Assembly: GCF_021202945.1 (NCBI RefSeq)
Contig: NZ_JAJOYR010000001.1
Coordinates: forward strand, 62,001-126,000
Reading direction: 5' to 3'
DNA length: 64,000 bases
From: Stenotrophomonas sp. SY1
GTDB taxonomy: Bacteria; Pseudomonadota; Gammaproteobacteria; Xanthomonadales; Xanthomonadaceae
Position 1 is the stretch's first letter. The number at the start of each line of letters is the position of its first letter. The notes under the pieces are model-generated. The model did not search any database and was not told where the DNA came from. It saw nothing but the letters and a program-made list of their open reading frames with translations. Shown one piece after another: positions 1 to 11,882 of this stretch. The translations under genes and the position numbers were made by a program.

Positions 1-1893
<1,893 letters not shown>

Positions 1894-1912
1894 CACAATC
1901 CAGACGCAACAG

Positions 1913-1946
1913 CGGGCGCCAGCATCTCGCGGCGCCCGTTTTTTTT
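1913..1946 (+). terminator. Rho-independent terminator of gyrB
   Basis: The 8-bp perfect stem CGGGCGCC / GGCGCCCG has a 10-base loop and is followed directly by eight T residues. It is placed 20 bases after the gyrB stop. Confidence 0.93.
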
Positions 1947-1975
1947 GCCCGTCCGCTGCTCATCACAGGTCTGCG

Positions 1976-2812
1976 ATGTCCGTTCCCCCAACGCTTCCGA
2001 CTTCTCCCACGTCTGCCGCATCCCCCAACGCCGGCTCGCCGGTCGCCGGTTTCGGCCTGGATCTGCTGATCGGCGTGGCGACCCTGCTCGGCCTGAGCCT
2101 GTTCTGCAGCGTGGTCTGGGGGTTGTGGCGCGGCGTCGAAGTCGGGATGGAAGCTGCCCGCTCCGGCGCTGGCGCGCCGCAAGCCCAGGAAATGGTCGGC
2201 CTGCTCGGCCAACCCGGCGCGCTGGCACAGATGCTGATCGCCCTGTTCGCCACCGGCGGTGCAGCGCTGCTGCTGTATTTCTGGCGTCGTCGCGCCAGCC
2301 CGGCCGAACGCCAGCTCTCCCGCCAGGCCGCATTGCGGCCCTCGACCTGGGCATGGACGGTGATCGTTGCTGGTGCGGTGTTCGCCGGCAGCAGCCTGAT
2401 CGGCGTGGTGGCCAAGCAGTTCGGCATCGAACCGGTGCCCACCAACCTGCCGTTGATGGAACAGGCCTTGGCCAACTACCCGGTTTTCCTGGTGGTGTTT
2501 GCGGTGTTTCTGGCGCCGGCATACGAGGAAGTCCTGTTCCGTCGCGTGTTGTTCGGGCGCTTGTGGGCCGCCGGCCGGCCTTGGCTGGGCCTGGTGCTGA
2601 GCAGTGCCGCATTCGCGCTGGTGCATGAAATCCCGGGCACCAGCCCCAACGGCCTGCCGGAAATGATCCAGCTGTGGCTGGTGTACGGCGGCATGGGTGC
2701 GGCGTTTGCCTGGTTGTACCGCCGCACCGGCACGCTCTGGGCCGCGGTGGGTGCGCACGCAATCAACAACGCCATCGCGCTGGCTGCGCTGGTGTTGTTC
2801 GGCGCGCAATAA
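1976..2812 (+). CDS. CPBP family intramembrane metalloprotease
   Basis: A 278-residue polytopic membrane protein of the CPBP (CAAX prenyl protease 2/Rce1, Abi) family, which includes glutamate-dependent intramembrane proteases. The three family motifs are present in order: EEVLFRR (EExxxR) near residues 183-189, FALVHE near residue 214, and HAINN near residue 260. Hydrophobic segments lie at about 25-50, 80-100, 125-145, 160-180 and 195-275. The first ~20 residues are Pro/Thr/Ser-rich. It lies alone between the gyrB terminator and the M48 gene. The substrate is unknown. The catalytic Glu-Glu and His residues are all intact, unlike in the second CPBP homologue at 22.4 kb. Confidence 0.88.
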   Translation: MSVPPTLPTSPTSAASPNAGSPVAGFGLDLLIGVATLLGLSLFCSVVWGLWRGVEVGMEAARSGAGAPQAQEMVGLLGQPGALAQMLIALFATGGAALLLYFWRRRASPAERQLSRQAALRPSTWAWTVIVAGAVFAGSSLIGVVAKQFGIEPVPTNLPLMEQALANYPVFLVVFAVFLAPAYEEVLFRRVLFGRLWAAGRPWLGLVLSSAAFALVHEIPGTSPNGLPEMIQLWLVYGGMGAAFAWLYRRTGTLWAAVGAHAINNAIALAALVLFGAQ

Positions 2813-2882
2813 GCGACCGCGGTTGACGAAAAATTAAGCAAGTTGCTCGCACACTGCGAGTCATGAATGTGGGGGATCGATC

Positions 2883-3689
2883 ATGAAGGCTGCTGTCTTT
2901 GCCCTTGCCACGCTGCTCATGCTCAGTGCGTGTGCGACGACGACCTCGCCTACTGGCCGTCGCCAGGTAGTGGGCGGTGTTTCCCCGCAGCAGCTGGATC
3001 AGCTCGGTGCCCAGGCCTTCACCGAAACCAAGGCCAAGCAGACCCTCAATCGCGATGGCAGGCAGAACGGCTACGTGCAATGCGTGGTCAATGCGCTGGT
3101 TGCGCAGCTGCCGCCACAGTACCGGGGCGTACGTTGGGAAACGGCGGTTTTCGTCGACAAGGAACCCAATGCCTTTGCCCTGCCCGGCGGCAAGGTCGGC
3201 GTGAACACCGGCATCTTCACCGTGGCGCGCAACCAGGATCAGCTGGCGGCGGTCATCGGCCACGAAATCGGCCACGTCATCTCGCGCCACCACGAAGAGC
3301 GCATCACCCGCCAGATGGGCGCGCAGACCGGCTTGGGCATTCTTGGCGCGCTGGCAGGCGCGGCGTATGGCGACGGCGCGGCCAATACCGTCAGCCAGCT
3401 CGGCGGGATGGGCGCGCAGACCATGTTCCTGCTGCCCGGCTCACGGACCCAGGAAAGCGAGGCGGATGTGGTCGGCCAGCGGCTGATGGCACAGGCCGGG
3501 TTTGATCCGGCCCAGGCCGTGAACCTGTGGCAGAACATGATGGCCGCCAGTGGCGGGCGTTCCCCGCAGTGGCTGTCGACCCACCCGGATCCGGCCAACC
3601 GCATACGTGAATTGCAGCGGGATGCCCCCGCTCTGGAGCCGATCTACCGCCAAGCGCGGCAGTCGGGCATCGTCCCCAAATGCGGATGA
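2883..3689 (+). CDS. M48 family metallopeptidase, lipoprotein
   Basis: A 268-residue zinc metallopeptidase related to LoiP/YcaL-type periplasmic quality-control proteases. The N-terminus is a lipoprotein signal with a lipobox ending LSAC (Cys at about residue 18), so the mature protein should be tethered to a membrane. The HEIGH zinc motif is seen near residue 125 in the context VIGHEIGHVISRHHEE. The third zinc ligand is probably the Glu in the downstream ESEADVVG segment. The start is preceded by GGGGA at a good ribosome-binding distance. It is monocistronic on present evidence, with about 70 bases of upstream sequence and 130 downstream. Confidence 0.92.
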   Translation: MKAAVFALATLLMLSACATTTSPTGRRQVVGGVSPQQLDQLGAQAFTETKAKQTLNRDGRQNGYVQCVVNALVAQLPPQYRGVRWETAVFVDKEPNAFALPGGKVGVNTGIFTVARNQDQLAAVIGHEIGHVISRHHEERITRQMGAQTGLGILGALAGAAYGDGAANTVSQLGGMGAQTMFLLPGSRTQESEADVVGQRLMAQAGFDPAQAVNLWQNMMAASGGRSPQWLSTHPDPANRIRELQRDAPALEPIYRQARQSGIVPKCG

Positions 3690-3819
3690 CAGGGCATTTT
3701 GTTGCAGTACACCAACAGAAGTGATTTCTCCGTCAAATATTTTCTGATACGTTTGCCTGCTCGGTTCATTACCGATTGTCCGAATTTTTGCCGCCACGGC
3801 GGTTTCATCGAGGTGAAAC

Positions 3820-5013
3820 ATGATCTTCCGCAGCCATAAACAAGCCGTGCTTTCCGTCCTGATCGCAACCGCGCTTGGTGGTGTTGTGGTGGCTGATGCC
3901 GTGGCCCAGTCGCGTTCGTCTGACCGCAGCGAGCGCCGTGGCAACAAGGAAAGCGCCAAGGCGGAAGTACTGTTCCCGGAAGCCACCCGTCAGGAGCCCA
4001 GCGTCAAGGCATCCTCGAAGATGGGCGGCAAGCTGCAGAAGCTGTTCGCCGCATACAACAAGGACGAGTACGCGGAAACCCGCACGCTGGCTGATGAAAT
4101 CATCGCTGCCGAGGGGGCCAACGAATACGACAAGGCTGTTGCCAATCAGCTGGCTTCGCAGGCCGCGTACAACCTGGATGACATTCCGGCTGCCAAGAAC
4201 TACCTGCAGCAGGCCATCAACCTCAATGCACTGGACAACAACGGCCACTACCAGGCACTGCTGATGCTGGCCCAGCTGCAGCTGCAGGACGACCAGTACG
4301 CCGAAGGCCTGGCCAACCTGGACAAGTATTTCGCAGAGTCCAAGTCCAACAAGCCCGAGGAACTGGTGATCAAGGGCCAGGCCCTGTACCAGACCGAAAA
4401 GTACGCCGAAGCGATCCCGGTGCTGAAGGCCGCCATCGCCGCCTCGCCCGAGCCGAAGGACACGTGGAACCAGCTGTTGATGGCGTCCTACGCTGAAGCT
4501 GGCCAGACCGGCGAAGCGGTCAAGGAAGCCGAAGCACTGGCGGCCAAGAACCCGGCCGACAAGAAGGCCCAGCTCAACCTGGCCAGCATGTACATGCAGG
4601 CCGACCAGATGGACAAGGCTGCCGCAGTGATGGACAAGCTGCGCGCGGCTGGACAGCTCACCGAAGAGCGCGAGTACAAGCAGCTGTACTCGATCTATGC
4701 CAACACCGAGAACAAGGAACGGGACGTCATTGCGGTGATCAACGAGGGCCTTGAAAAGGGCATCCTCAAGCCGGACCACCAGGCTTATCTGGCACTGGCG
4801 CAGTCGTACTACTACACCGAGCAGGTGCCGCAGGCGATTGATGCGTGGCAGAAGGCTGCCCCGCTCTCCAAGGATGGTGAGACGTACCTGAATCTGGCAC
4901 GTGTCCTGCATGCCGAAGGTCGTATTCCCGAAGCCAAGCAGGCCGCGCGTGACGCGAAGGCCAAGGGCATCAGGAACCCGGCCGATGCTGACAAAATCAT
5001 CAACCTGAAGTAA
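3820..5013 (+). CDS. Secreted TPR-repeat protein upstream of tonB
   Basis: A 397-residue protein with an N-terminal signal peptide (basic start, hydrophobic stretch to about residue 30, likely cleaved after VADAVA). The remainder is almost entirely helical tetratricopeptide-like repeats, for example YNLDDIPAAKNYLQQAINL and AEGLANLDKYFAE. It should be periplasmic. It sits 146 bases before tonB on the same strand, so a structural or regulatory link with the TonB energy-transducing system is plausible but not shown. GAGGTG precedes the start at good spacing. The biochemical role is unknown beyond protein-protein interaction. Confidence 0.85.
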   Translation: MIFRSHKQAVLSVLIATALGGVVVADAVAQSRSSDRSERRGNKESAKAEVLFPEATRQEPSVKASSKMGGKLQKLFAAYNKDEYAETRTLADEIIAAEGANEYDKAVANQLASQAAYNLDDIPAAKNYLQQAINLNALDNNGHYQALLMLAQLQLQDDQYAEGLANLDKYFAESKSNKPEELVIKGQALYQTEKYAEAIPVLKAAIAASPEPKDTWNQLLMASYAEAGQTGEAVKEAEALAAKNPADKKAQLNLASMYMQADQMDKAAAVMDKLRAAGQLTEEREYKQLYSIYANTENKERDVIAVINEGLEKGILKPDHQAYLALAQSYYYTEQVPQAIDAWQKAAPLSKDGETYLNLARVLHAEGRIPEAKQAARDAKAKGIRNPADADKIINLK

Positions 5014-5159
5014 GCAGGAATAACGCCTGAACAGCTGTATTTGTGATGCGCAGCTGGTCAGGATTGGTATAAGCTTGGAGGTTCCTGCGGTGTCATGCAC
5101 CGCTGAATCAGGGGCGTCAAAACAACGCCGCCCCGGCCCCACTAACGAGTTCTTGGCGC

Positions 5160-5831
<672 letters not shown>

Positions 5832-5918
5832 TTCGCGTGGCGGCCGGTTCTGGCCGCCCACGGAGCTGCTCGACTTTAGCTACACCCTTTAACACCACAC
5901 ACAACAAAGGTAAGCGTC

Positions 5919-6662
5919 ATGCTGCAGGAAATTTTCATCGCCGCTGCTGCCGGGGGCAACGCAAACAACGCTCTCTCGCAGATGGGCTTCGAGCACCTGA
6001 TCCACGAAATGACCTCCAAGCCGGGTGACTTCGCCGTTTCCTGGGTCGTGCTGCTGACTCTGGTGGCGATGTCGGCCATGTCCTGGTACTGGACCGTCAT
6101 CAACATCTTCCGCTCCACCCGTCTGAAGGCCGCAGCTGATCGCGTGCCGGGTCAGTTCTGGGATGCCCCGAACGCCCAGGACGCCATCCGCGCCATGGAA
6201 GAGCAGCCGGCTTCGGAGCCGTTCTCCAAGATCGCACTGGACGCTGCCCAGGCTGCCGCCCACCACCAGCAGGCTGGTGCCGGCGAAACCCTGAGCCGTT
6301 CGGAGTTCGTTGACCGCGCTCTGCGTCAGGCCGTGACCCGCGAATCCAACAAGCTGCAGGGCGGCATGATCCTGCTGGCCACCGTCGGTGCAACCGCTCC
6401 GTTCGTGGGTCTGCTGGGTACCGTGTGGGGCATCTACGGCGCGCTGATCAAGATCGGTGCAACCGGTTCGGCCTCCATCGACGCCGTTGCCGGCCCGGTG
6501 GGTGAAGCACTGATCATGACCGCCATCGGTCTGTTCGTGGCTATCCCGGCCGTGTTCGCCTTCAACTTCTTCAGCAAGATCAACAGCGCCACGATCAGCA
6601 AGTTCGATACGTTCGCTCACGATCTGCACGACTTCTTCGCCACTGGCTCGCGCGTTCGCTGA
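5919..6662 (+). CDS. exbB: ExbB/MotA/TolQ family proton channel protein
   Basis: A 247-residue inner-membrane protein that forms the pentameric channel of the TonB motor. One N-terminal membrane segment lies at about residues 40-65. Two more lie in the conserved C-terminal region (about 145-170 and 190-220), which carries the family signature ATVGATAPFVGLLGTVWGI. AAAGGT precedes the start. It is the second gene of tonB-exbB-exbD1-exbD2, with 46 bases to exbD1. TolQ is a paralogue, but the position next to tonB favours ExbB. Confidence 0.95.
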   Translation: MLQEIFIAAAAGGNANNALSQMGFEHLIHEMTSKPGDFAVSWVVLLTLVAMSAMSWYWTVINIFRSTRLKAAADRVPGQFWDAPNAQDAIRAMEEQPASEPFSKIALDAAQAAAHHQQAGAGETLSRSEFVDRALRQAVTRESNKLQGGMILLATVGATAPFVGLLGTVWGIYGALIKIGATGSASIDAVAGPVGEALIMTAIGLFVAIPAVFAFNFFSKINSATISKFDTFAHDLHDFFATGSRVR

Positions 6663-6708
6663 GCCAGTAAGCCGAGCAGTCATCGCAACGATATAGACGG
6701 AGCCCGTT

Positions 6709-7134
6709 ATGGCTTTCAGTAGTGGCAACAGCAACGGCCCCATGGCCGACATCAACGTGACGCCCCTCGTGGACGTTATGTTGGTGTTGCTGATCATCTT
6801 CATCATCACGGCTCCCCTGATGTCCCACAAGGTCAAGGTGGAGCTGCCCGAGGCCAACTTGATCCAGGATCCGGAAGCTGCGCAGGATCGGAAGAACCCG
6901 ATCACGGTGGCAGTCAAGGAAGACGGCAAGCTCTACTGGAACGACGAGGAAGTCTCCAAGGAGACTTTGGAATCGCGTTTCGCCACTGCTGCCCAGCAGA
7001 CGCCGCAGCCGCCGCTGAATCTTCGTGGTGACAAGACCACGAAGATGAGCGTGATCAATGAAGTGACCAAGATCGCGCAGGGCCAGGGCATGCTGGATGT
7101 CGGTTTCGTTGCCACCAAAGAAAAGGGGCAATAA
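6709..7134 (+). CDS. exbD1: ExbD/TolR family transporter, copy 1
   Basis: A 141-residue single-pass membrane protein of the TonB motor stator. The N-terminus [20 protein letters not shown] leads into the transmembrane segment [16 protein letters not shown], whose Asp is the essential proton-carrying residue. The remainder is the periplasmic domain. It ends three bases before the next exbD start, so the pair is likely translationally coupled. Xanthomonads characteristically carry two exbD genes here. Confidence 0.94.
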   Translation: MAFSSGNSNGPMADINVTPLVDVMLVLLIIFIITAPLMSHKVKVELPEANLIQDPEAAQDRKNPITVAVKEDGKLYWNDEEVSKETLESRFATAAQQTPQPPLNLRGDKTTKMSVINEVTKIAQGQGMLDVGFVATKEKGQ

Positions 7135-7137
7135 GAC

Positions 7138-7548
7138 ATGGCTTTCAGTAGTGGTGGTAACAAGGGCCCAATGGCCGACATCAACGTCACGCCCCTCGTG
7201 GACGTGATGCTGGTGCTGCTGATCATCTTCATCGTGACCGCGCCGATCATGACGTATCCGATCGCCGTGGATCTGCCGCAGCGGGTTATCAATCCGCCGC
7301 CGCAGCTGCGTGAGCCGCCGCCGCCGATCGATCTGCGTGTGGATGCGAGCAACCAGGTTTACTGGAACAACAGTCCGGTGAATGTGGCTGACCTGCAGCA
7401 GAAGATGGAAGAAGAAGTACAGAAGGATCCGACCAACCAGCCGGAACTTCGCATCGAAGCCAGCCCGGATTCGGAGTACGACGTCATGGCCAAGATCCTG
7501 GCCCAGGCGAAGAATGCTCAGATGAAGAAGATCGGTTTCGTGCAGTGA
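7138..7548 (+). CDS. exbD2: ExbD/TolR family transporter, copy 2
   Basis: A 136-residue paralogue of the preceding exbD. Its first 35 residues are almost identical to copy 1, including the [23 protein letters not shown] membrane segment with the conserved Asp. The periplasmic domain has diverged (a [12 protein letters not shown] insertion). AGGGG sits at good spacing before the start. It is the last gene of the tonB cluster and is followed by a terminator. In Xanthomonas campestris ExbD2 has been reported to have functions beyond iron uptake; whether that applies here is inference. Confidence 0.94.
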   Translation: MAFSSGGNKGPMADINVTPLVDVMLVLLIIFIVTAPIMTYPIAVDLPQRVINPPPQLREPPPPIDLRVDASNQVYWNNSPVNVADLQQKMEEEVQKDPTNQPELRIEASPDSEYDVMAKILAQAKNAQMKKIGFVQ

Positions 7549-7576
7549 CGTAATACCCAAGTCATGACGCGACTGG

Positions 7577-7607
7577 AAAACGCCCTCGGAAACGGGGGCG
7601 TTTTTTT
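7577..7607 (+). terminator. Terminator of the tonB-exbB-exbD operon
   Basis: The stem AAAACGCCC / GGGCGTTTT has a 10-base loop and is followed by a T tract. It lies about 28 bases after the exbD2 stop. Confidence 0.9.
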
Positions 7608-7789
7608 GTGTCTGGAATATGCGTTCGCCGATGCCTTGGTGGGGATTTTCCGGCTGCGAAGTTGACGTACGTGTTGGTGTCGAGTCGTCGTGATCCACAA
7701 CATCAGGCGATGTTGCGCTGTGGTTTCATCAGCGCGATGTCTTCAGCGTGGGATTACGGGTACCTGGGCGGATTCAAGTTGCTGATAGT

Positions 7790-8495
7790 CGCTGGAACTG
7801 TGCCGATTGAAGGGCGGCAGTCATCGATTGTGGCGCCAGGGCAATTGGCCGGATGTCGGCGGTAGTTGGTTGTGCCGGCTTTGCAGCTGAAGCCGCTCCC
7901 ACGGAGGCTGGGTGTTGCTGAGTTGTGGATAAGCCTGCAATTGCAGGAATGTCGGCGGCGTTGGGCTTGCCGGCTTCGCGGTGGAAGCGCTTCCTGCAGA
8001 GGGACGCCATTTTCAGTGAAATTGTGGATATGTCTGTAGTTGCAGGCATGTTCGCGGGCTTTGGCCCCTGCCGGTTTCGCGGCTGAAGCCGCTCCTACGA
8101 AGGCTGCTTGTTGTGGCGTTGTGGATATGTCTGCCATTGCGGGCATGCTGGGCCGGCATGGGACTCTCTGGCTTCGTAGCTGAAACCGTTCCTTCAGAAT
8201 GGCGACTTTTTTGCTGCCGGATCAAGAAAAAGCCCGCAATTGCGGACACGTTCGCTGACGTTCAAATTCTAGCTTCGAGGCTGAAGCCACCCCTAAAAAA
8301 GCGCCGATTGCAGTGGGGTGTGGATATGTCTGCAATTGCAGGCATGTTCCGCGGGCGTCGAGCTTGTGGGCTTCGCGGCTGAAGTCGCTCCTGCACGTGC
8401 GCTGCCTGTTGTGGCTTGTGGATATGTCCGCACCTGTTGGCCATGCCGGGGAGCGGCAGGTGCTGGTTTTGCGGTGATGCCGATCCTGTGACGGC
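7790..8495. repeat. Tandem array of about seven degenerate ~98-bp units
   Basis: The 1018-base gap between exbD2 and pdxJ holds no convincing gene. Most of it is a head-to-tail array. A landmark of the type TTGTGGATATGTCTGCAATT recurs near 7828, 7923, 8022, 8119, 8222, 8318 and 8416, a spacing of 95-103 bp. Each unit then has a GCATG-TTCGCGGGC-like middle and a palindromic block resembling GGCTTCGCGGCTGAAGCCGC. That block and the CTGCAATTGCAG core are also the parts of the inverted element at 36757-36870, so the array looks like a tandemly amplified REP-type element. The units at 7828 and 8222 are the most decayed. No spacer-repeat structure of CRISPR type is seen. Confidence 0.8.
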
Positions 8496-8566
8496 TGCCC
8501 TGCCCCAAGGCCCCGCAGGTGTCTACAGCAGGGCGATGCGCTTGTGGGATGGAGTCAGCGTCCGGC

Positions 8567-9334
8567 TCAGGTGGCTGGGCTGCTGCCCTGGGCGATCAGC
8601 TTGAGATAGTTGTCGATGGTGATTTCGAGCCCGTCGTAGAGGGCCTCGCCAATCAGCGCGTGGCCGATCGAGACTTCCAGTACGTCCGGTACGTGCGCGA
8701 GGAAGTGGTACAGGTTGGCCTGCGACAGATCGTGGCCGGCATTTACGCCCAGACCGGCGGCCTGGGCGCGGCGGGCGGCGACGACGAAAGGCCCCACGGC
8801 CTGCTCGGTATCGCCGTTGGCGAAGGCTTCTGCATAGGGGCCGGTGTACAACTCGATGCGATCCGCACCCAGCGCCGCTGCCTGTTCGATGTCCGGATTG
8901 CCGGCATCGACAAACAGGCTGACGCGGCAACCGTATTCCTTCAATGTCGCGATCAGCGGACGCAGGCGCTCGCCGTCGCGGCTGAAATCGAAGCCGTGGT
9001 CGGAGGTCAGCTGGCCATCACTGTCAGGGACCAGGGTGACCTGCGCCGGGCGGGTCTGCTCGCACAGCGGCAGCAGACCGGGATAGCCCTCGCGTGGCGG
9101 TGCGAACGGATTGCCTTCGATGTTGAATTCCACGCCGTGCTGGCGGGTGAGTTCAGACAGTGCAAACACGTCGTCGGCGCGGATATGCCGCTGGTCCGGC
9201 CGCGGATGCACGGTGATGCCGTGGGCACCGGCGCGCAGGCAGGTCATGGCGGCGCGAACCACATCCGGATCAGTGCCGCCACGGGAGTTACGCAGCACCG
9301 CAATCTTGTTGACGTTGACGCTCAGGCAGGTCAT
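8567..9334 (-). CDS. pdxJ: Pyridoxine 5'-phosphate synthase
   Basis: A 255-residue TIM-barrel enzyme of the DXP-dependent vitamin B6 pathway. It condenses 3-amino-2-oxopropyl phosphate with 1-deoxyxylulose 5-phosphate to give pyridoxine 5'-phosphate. Family motifs are clear: [16 protein letters not shown] at the start, [12 protein letters not shown] near residues 39-50, the [16 protein letters not shown] segment near residue 100, and [15 protein letters not shown] near residue 200. Length matches the family. Its start overlaps the stop of the upstream small membrane gene by 4 bases (ATGA), implying coupled translation. No clear terminator is seen before the repeat array. Confidence 0.96.
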   Translation of the reverse strand: MTCLSVNVNKIAVLRNSRGGTDPDVVRAAMTCLRAGAHGITVHPRPDQRHIRADDVFALSELTRQHGVEFNIEGNPFAPPREGYPGLLPLCEQTRPAQVTLVPDSDGQLTSDHGFDFSRDGERLRPLIATLKEYGCRVSLFVDAGNPDIEQAAALGADRIELYTGPYAEAFANGDTEQAVGPFVVAARRAQAAGLGVNAGHDLSQANLYHFLAHVPDVLEVSIGHALIGEALYDGLEITIDNYLKLIAQGSSPAT

Positions 9335-9636
9335 GGCTGCGAGCTGTCGCGCGGTTGTGCGGGCACTTCGGTTTCAGACGCGGGCGCGGCGCTGGATGCT
9401 AGCGGGGCATTGGCCTGTCCACGCAGTTGTTCGCGCAGTGCCTGCAACTCGGCCGGGTGCAGCGCGCGCGGTGTGTCGGCAACCACCGAGCCCATGCGGG
9501 CGACGTAAAGACCTTTCACCCACAGCAGCGCAAACACCAATGAGGCCACCAGGGCGAGCACCAGCAACCACATCTGGGTGGTTGAAATGGCCAGGATGAA
9601 GGCACCAATCGCGAGTAGCAGGAACAGCCAATACAT
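9331..9636 (-). CDS. Small two-helix membrane protein upstream of pdxJ
   Basis: A 101-residue protein. The start is set by the ATG at 9634-9636 with GGGGAGAT just upstream. Two adjacent hydrophobic segments occupy residues ~2-20 and 22-42. They are followed by a cytoplasmic or periplasmic tail rich in Ala, Pro and Glu with a short helical [15 protein letters not shown] stretch. No recognised domain. The ATGA overlap with pdxJ makes them one operon, but no link to vitamin B6 synthesis is evident. Confidence 0.75.
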   Translation of the reverse strand: MYWLFLLLAIGAFILAISTTQMWLLVLALVASLVFALLWVKGLYVARMGSVVADTPRALHPAELQALREQLRGQANAPLASSAAPASETEVPAQPRDSSQP

Positions 9637-10080
9637 GACGATCTCCCCGTAGAGGCGTGCAGTGTAACGGTGGCAGGCGCCGCTGTTCCACGTGTTGTCC
9701 ACAGGTTTGCGACGGCCGGCAAAAGTGGCGTCGGCAGTGGTCGACGGCGACGTCGTCGGTGTTGTGAGAGCGCTCATGTGGAGCGCTTGACCGGGATCGA
9801 AGGCACTGAAGCATCGGCAACCGTCAGTGTGGTTTTGTCGGGTGCGGCAGCTCGCCGCGTGCCGGCGACATGCCGCCGCAAGGCCGGCGAGTTCGATGGC
9901 AGGCTGTGGTGGATGGCGTATGTCCGGTGCGTGCTGCACCACGTGATGCCGAGCTGCTGCCGGGCTTGGGGAACGAAACCAAACGCGAGGCGGCCGAGCC
10001 GCGTGGAGTTGCTGATGCGGCTTCCGTGTTCTCACCGGAACAGCCCCAGCGGAGCATGGCTCCGCTCTACACGGAGTACG
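9637..10080. other. Intergenic region with a SMAG-like half element
   Basis: This stretch separates cls from the pdxJ operon (all on the minus strand) and holds no convincing gene. Near the cls end, 10045-10070 is a palindromic half element (CAGCGGAGCATGGCTCCGCTCTAC). Read on the minus strand it begins GTAGAGCGGAGCCATGCTCC, the form expected of GTAG-terminated SMAG repeats. The promoter of the pdxJ operon must lie near 9650-9760 but cannot be fixed. Confidence 0.55.
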
Positions 10081-11541
10081 TCAGAGCAGCGGCGATGCCA
10101 GCCGTGCGAAGGCTTCGGGCAGGCGCTCGCGCCACAGCGAGCGCTGCCGGTCGGGCTGTACTTCGGTGGCGCTGTTGAATTCTTCCTGCAACAGCGCGGC
10201 CAGTTCGCCGGTCAGCGCGCGGTCGTTGTACATCATCGACAACTCGAAATTGAGCCGGAAACTGCGGTGATCGAAGTTGGCGGTGCCGACGATGCAGGTT
10301 TCGTCATCGGCGATGAAGGCCTTGCTGTGCAGCATGCGCGGCCCGTATTCGAAGATGCGTACGCCAGCTTCCAGCAGCTCGTCGTAGTAGGAACGCGCGG
10401 CGAGGGTGACGAACTTGGAATCGCTGAGCCTGGGCACCATCAGCCGCGTGTCCAGCCCGCCCAACGCGGCGGAGGTAAGTGCCATGCGCGCGGCTTCGCC
10501 GGGCACGAAGTACGGCGTGACCAGCCACACCCGACGCCTGGCTTCCTGGATGGCGGCCACGTGCAGGCGGTGGATCGGCTCCCAGGCCGAATCCGGACCA
10601 GATACCAGCACCTGTGCGCGGATGCTGCCCTGCGCGCGGGTCGGCACGTTGGCGGGGAACAGGTCGGCGCGCTGGAAGTGGTGCGCGCCCTGCCCCGTGG
10701 CGTAGATCCAGTCCTCCAGGAACACCAGCTGCAGGTTGTGGACGACATGGCCGCGAATACGCATGTGCAGATCGCGGTAGGCATTGGGATTGCGGCTGTC
10801 GTCTTCCTCGTCGGTGACGTTGATGCCACCGGTGAACGCGACCTCGCCATCGACCACCACCAGCTTGCGGTGGGTACGCAGGTTCAACCATGGCCGTTTG
10901 AATGGCTTGAGCAGCTGTCGTGGGTGGAACCACGCCACTTCGGCGCCAGCGTCGAGCAGTGGCTGCAGGAACCGGCGGCGGATGCGCGATGAGCCCACCG
11001 CGTCCAGCAGCAGGCGCACCTTCACGCCGTTGCGGGCGCGCTCGACCAGCGCATCGCGCATGGCGGTACCGGCGTGGTCGGGTTCGAAGATGTAGTACTC
11101 CAGGTTGACGTGGCGGCGCGCCTGGCCGATGGCCTGGATGATGGCCGCGTAGGTGGCGGCGCCATCCACCAGCCAATCCACGTCGGTGGCGCTGCTCAGT
11201 GCCAGCCCGGTGGTGGCCTGCCCTACCCGCGCCAGTTCCGAGCAGTCCTCATCCGGCCGGCATACCGCCTCGTAGGTGCTCATGCCCTGTCGTGATTGGC
11301 CACGGCGCAGGCGCTGGCGCACGATCTTCTGCGGTCCCAGCAGGTAGAACACGATCAGCCCCACGTAAGGCAACGCCGCCAGCGACAGGATCCAGCTCAG
11401 TGTCGCCACCGGTTCGCGCTTCTGCAGGACGATGTAACAGGCCAGCAGCAGCAGGTAGACCACATAGGTGATCGCCAGTATCTGGCCCAGATGGGGGATG
11501 TTGGTGGCAGTTGTCCACAGGACGTTCAGGGTTTCGCGCAT
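10081..11541 (-). CDS. cls: Cardiolipin synthase
   Basis: A 486-residue phospholipase D superfamily enzyme that makes cardiolipin from two phosphatidylglycerols. Two N-terminal membrane helices lie at about residues 18-60. The two catalytic HKD motifs are present: HRKLVVVDGEVAFTGG near residue 225 and HSKAFIADDETCIVG near residue 405. Length and domain order fit the ClsA type. It is on the minus strand, with the MarR regulator diverging from it across a 341-base gap that holds the MarR operator candidate and nothing else recognisable. Confidence 0.94.
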   Translation of the reverse strand: MRETLNVLWTTATNIPHLGQILAITYVVYLLLLACYIVLQKREPVATLSWILSLAALPYVGLIVFYLLGPQKIVRQRLRRGQSRQGMSTYEAVCRPDEDCSELARVGQATTGLALSSATDVDWLVDGAATYAAIIQAIGQARRHVNLEYYIFEPDHAGTAMRDALVERARNGVKVRLLLDAVGSSRIRRRFLQPLLDAGAEVAWFHPRQLLKPFKRPWLNLRTHRKLVVVDGEVAFTGGINVTDEEDDSRNPNAYRDLHMRIRGHVVHNLQLVFLEDWIYATGQGAHHFQRADLFPANVPTRAQGSIRAQVLVSGPDSAWEPIHRLHVAAIQEARRRVWLVTPYFVPGEAARMALTSAALGGLDTRLMVPRLSDSKFVTLAARSYYDELLEAGVRIFEYGPRMLHSKAFIADDETCIVGTANFDHRSFRLNFELSMMYNDRALTGELAALLQEEFNSATEVQPDRQRSLWRERLPEAFARLASPLL

Positions 11542-11839
11542 GCGCCGATTCTAGCCATGCGCGGTGACAACATGGGCTGGGGATAGGGTTGTGGGTAACT
11601 TTTCCGCACTGGCGCCAAGCCGTGTGGGTGCCGTGCTGCCTGGACTTCCGGCTGGATCGTCAGCGATGCCCTCCACAGTCAGCCCCGCAGCGCGCCGTTG
11701 CTGCACCACAGCGGTGCGCGCTGCCTGGCGAAACCGGCCGGGATCCTGTCCGGTTCTGCCCCACCGCAGTGCGCCTGAACGGAAATGAGGCGTTCATATG
11801 GCTGTGGATAACCCGGTTGATTCCGGCGGTCCTTCCACT

Positions 11840-11856
11840 TTGATGCATTGCATCAA
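11840..11856. promoter_or_regulatory. Candidate MarR operator
   Basis: A perfect 17-base palindrome, TTGATGCA-T-TGCATCAA, ends 26 bases before the marR start codon. Its size, symmetry and location are as expected for an autoregulatory MarR-family site that would also control the efflux genes behind it. Confidence 0.65.
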
Positions 11857-11882
11857 TTACTACATAAACGTAATATACCGGG

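Noticed and set aside
7790-8495. CRISPR array
   Set aside because: The units are ~98 bp long and similar throughout, without alternating unique spacers, and no cas genes are present.
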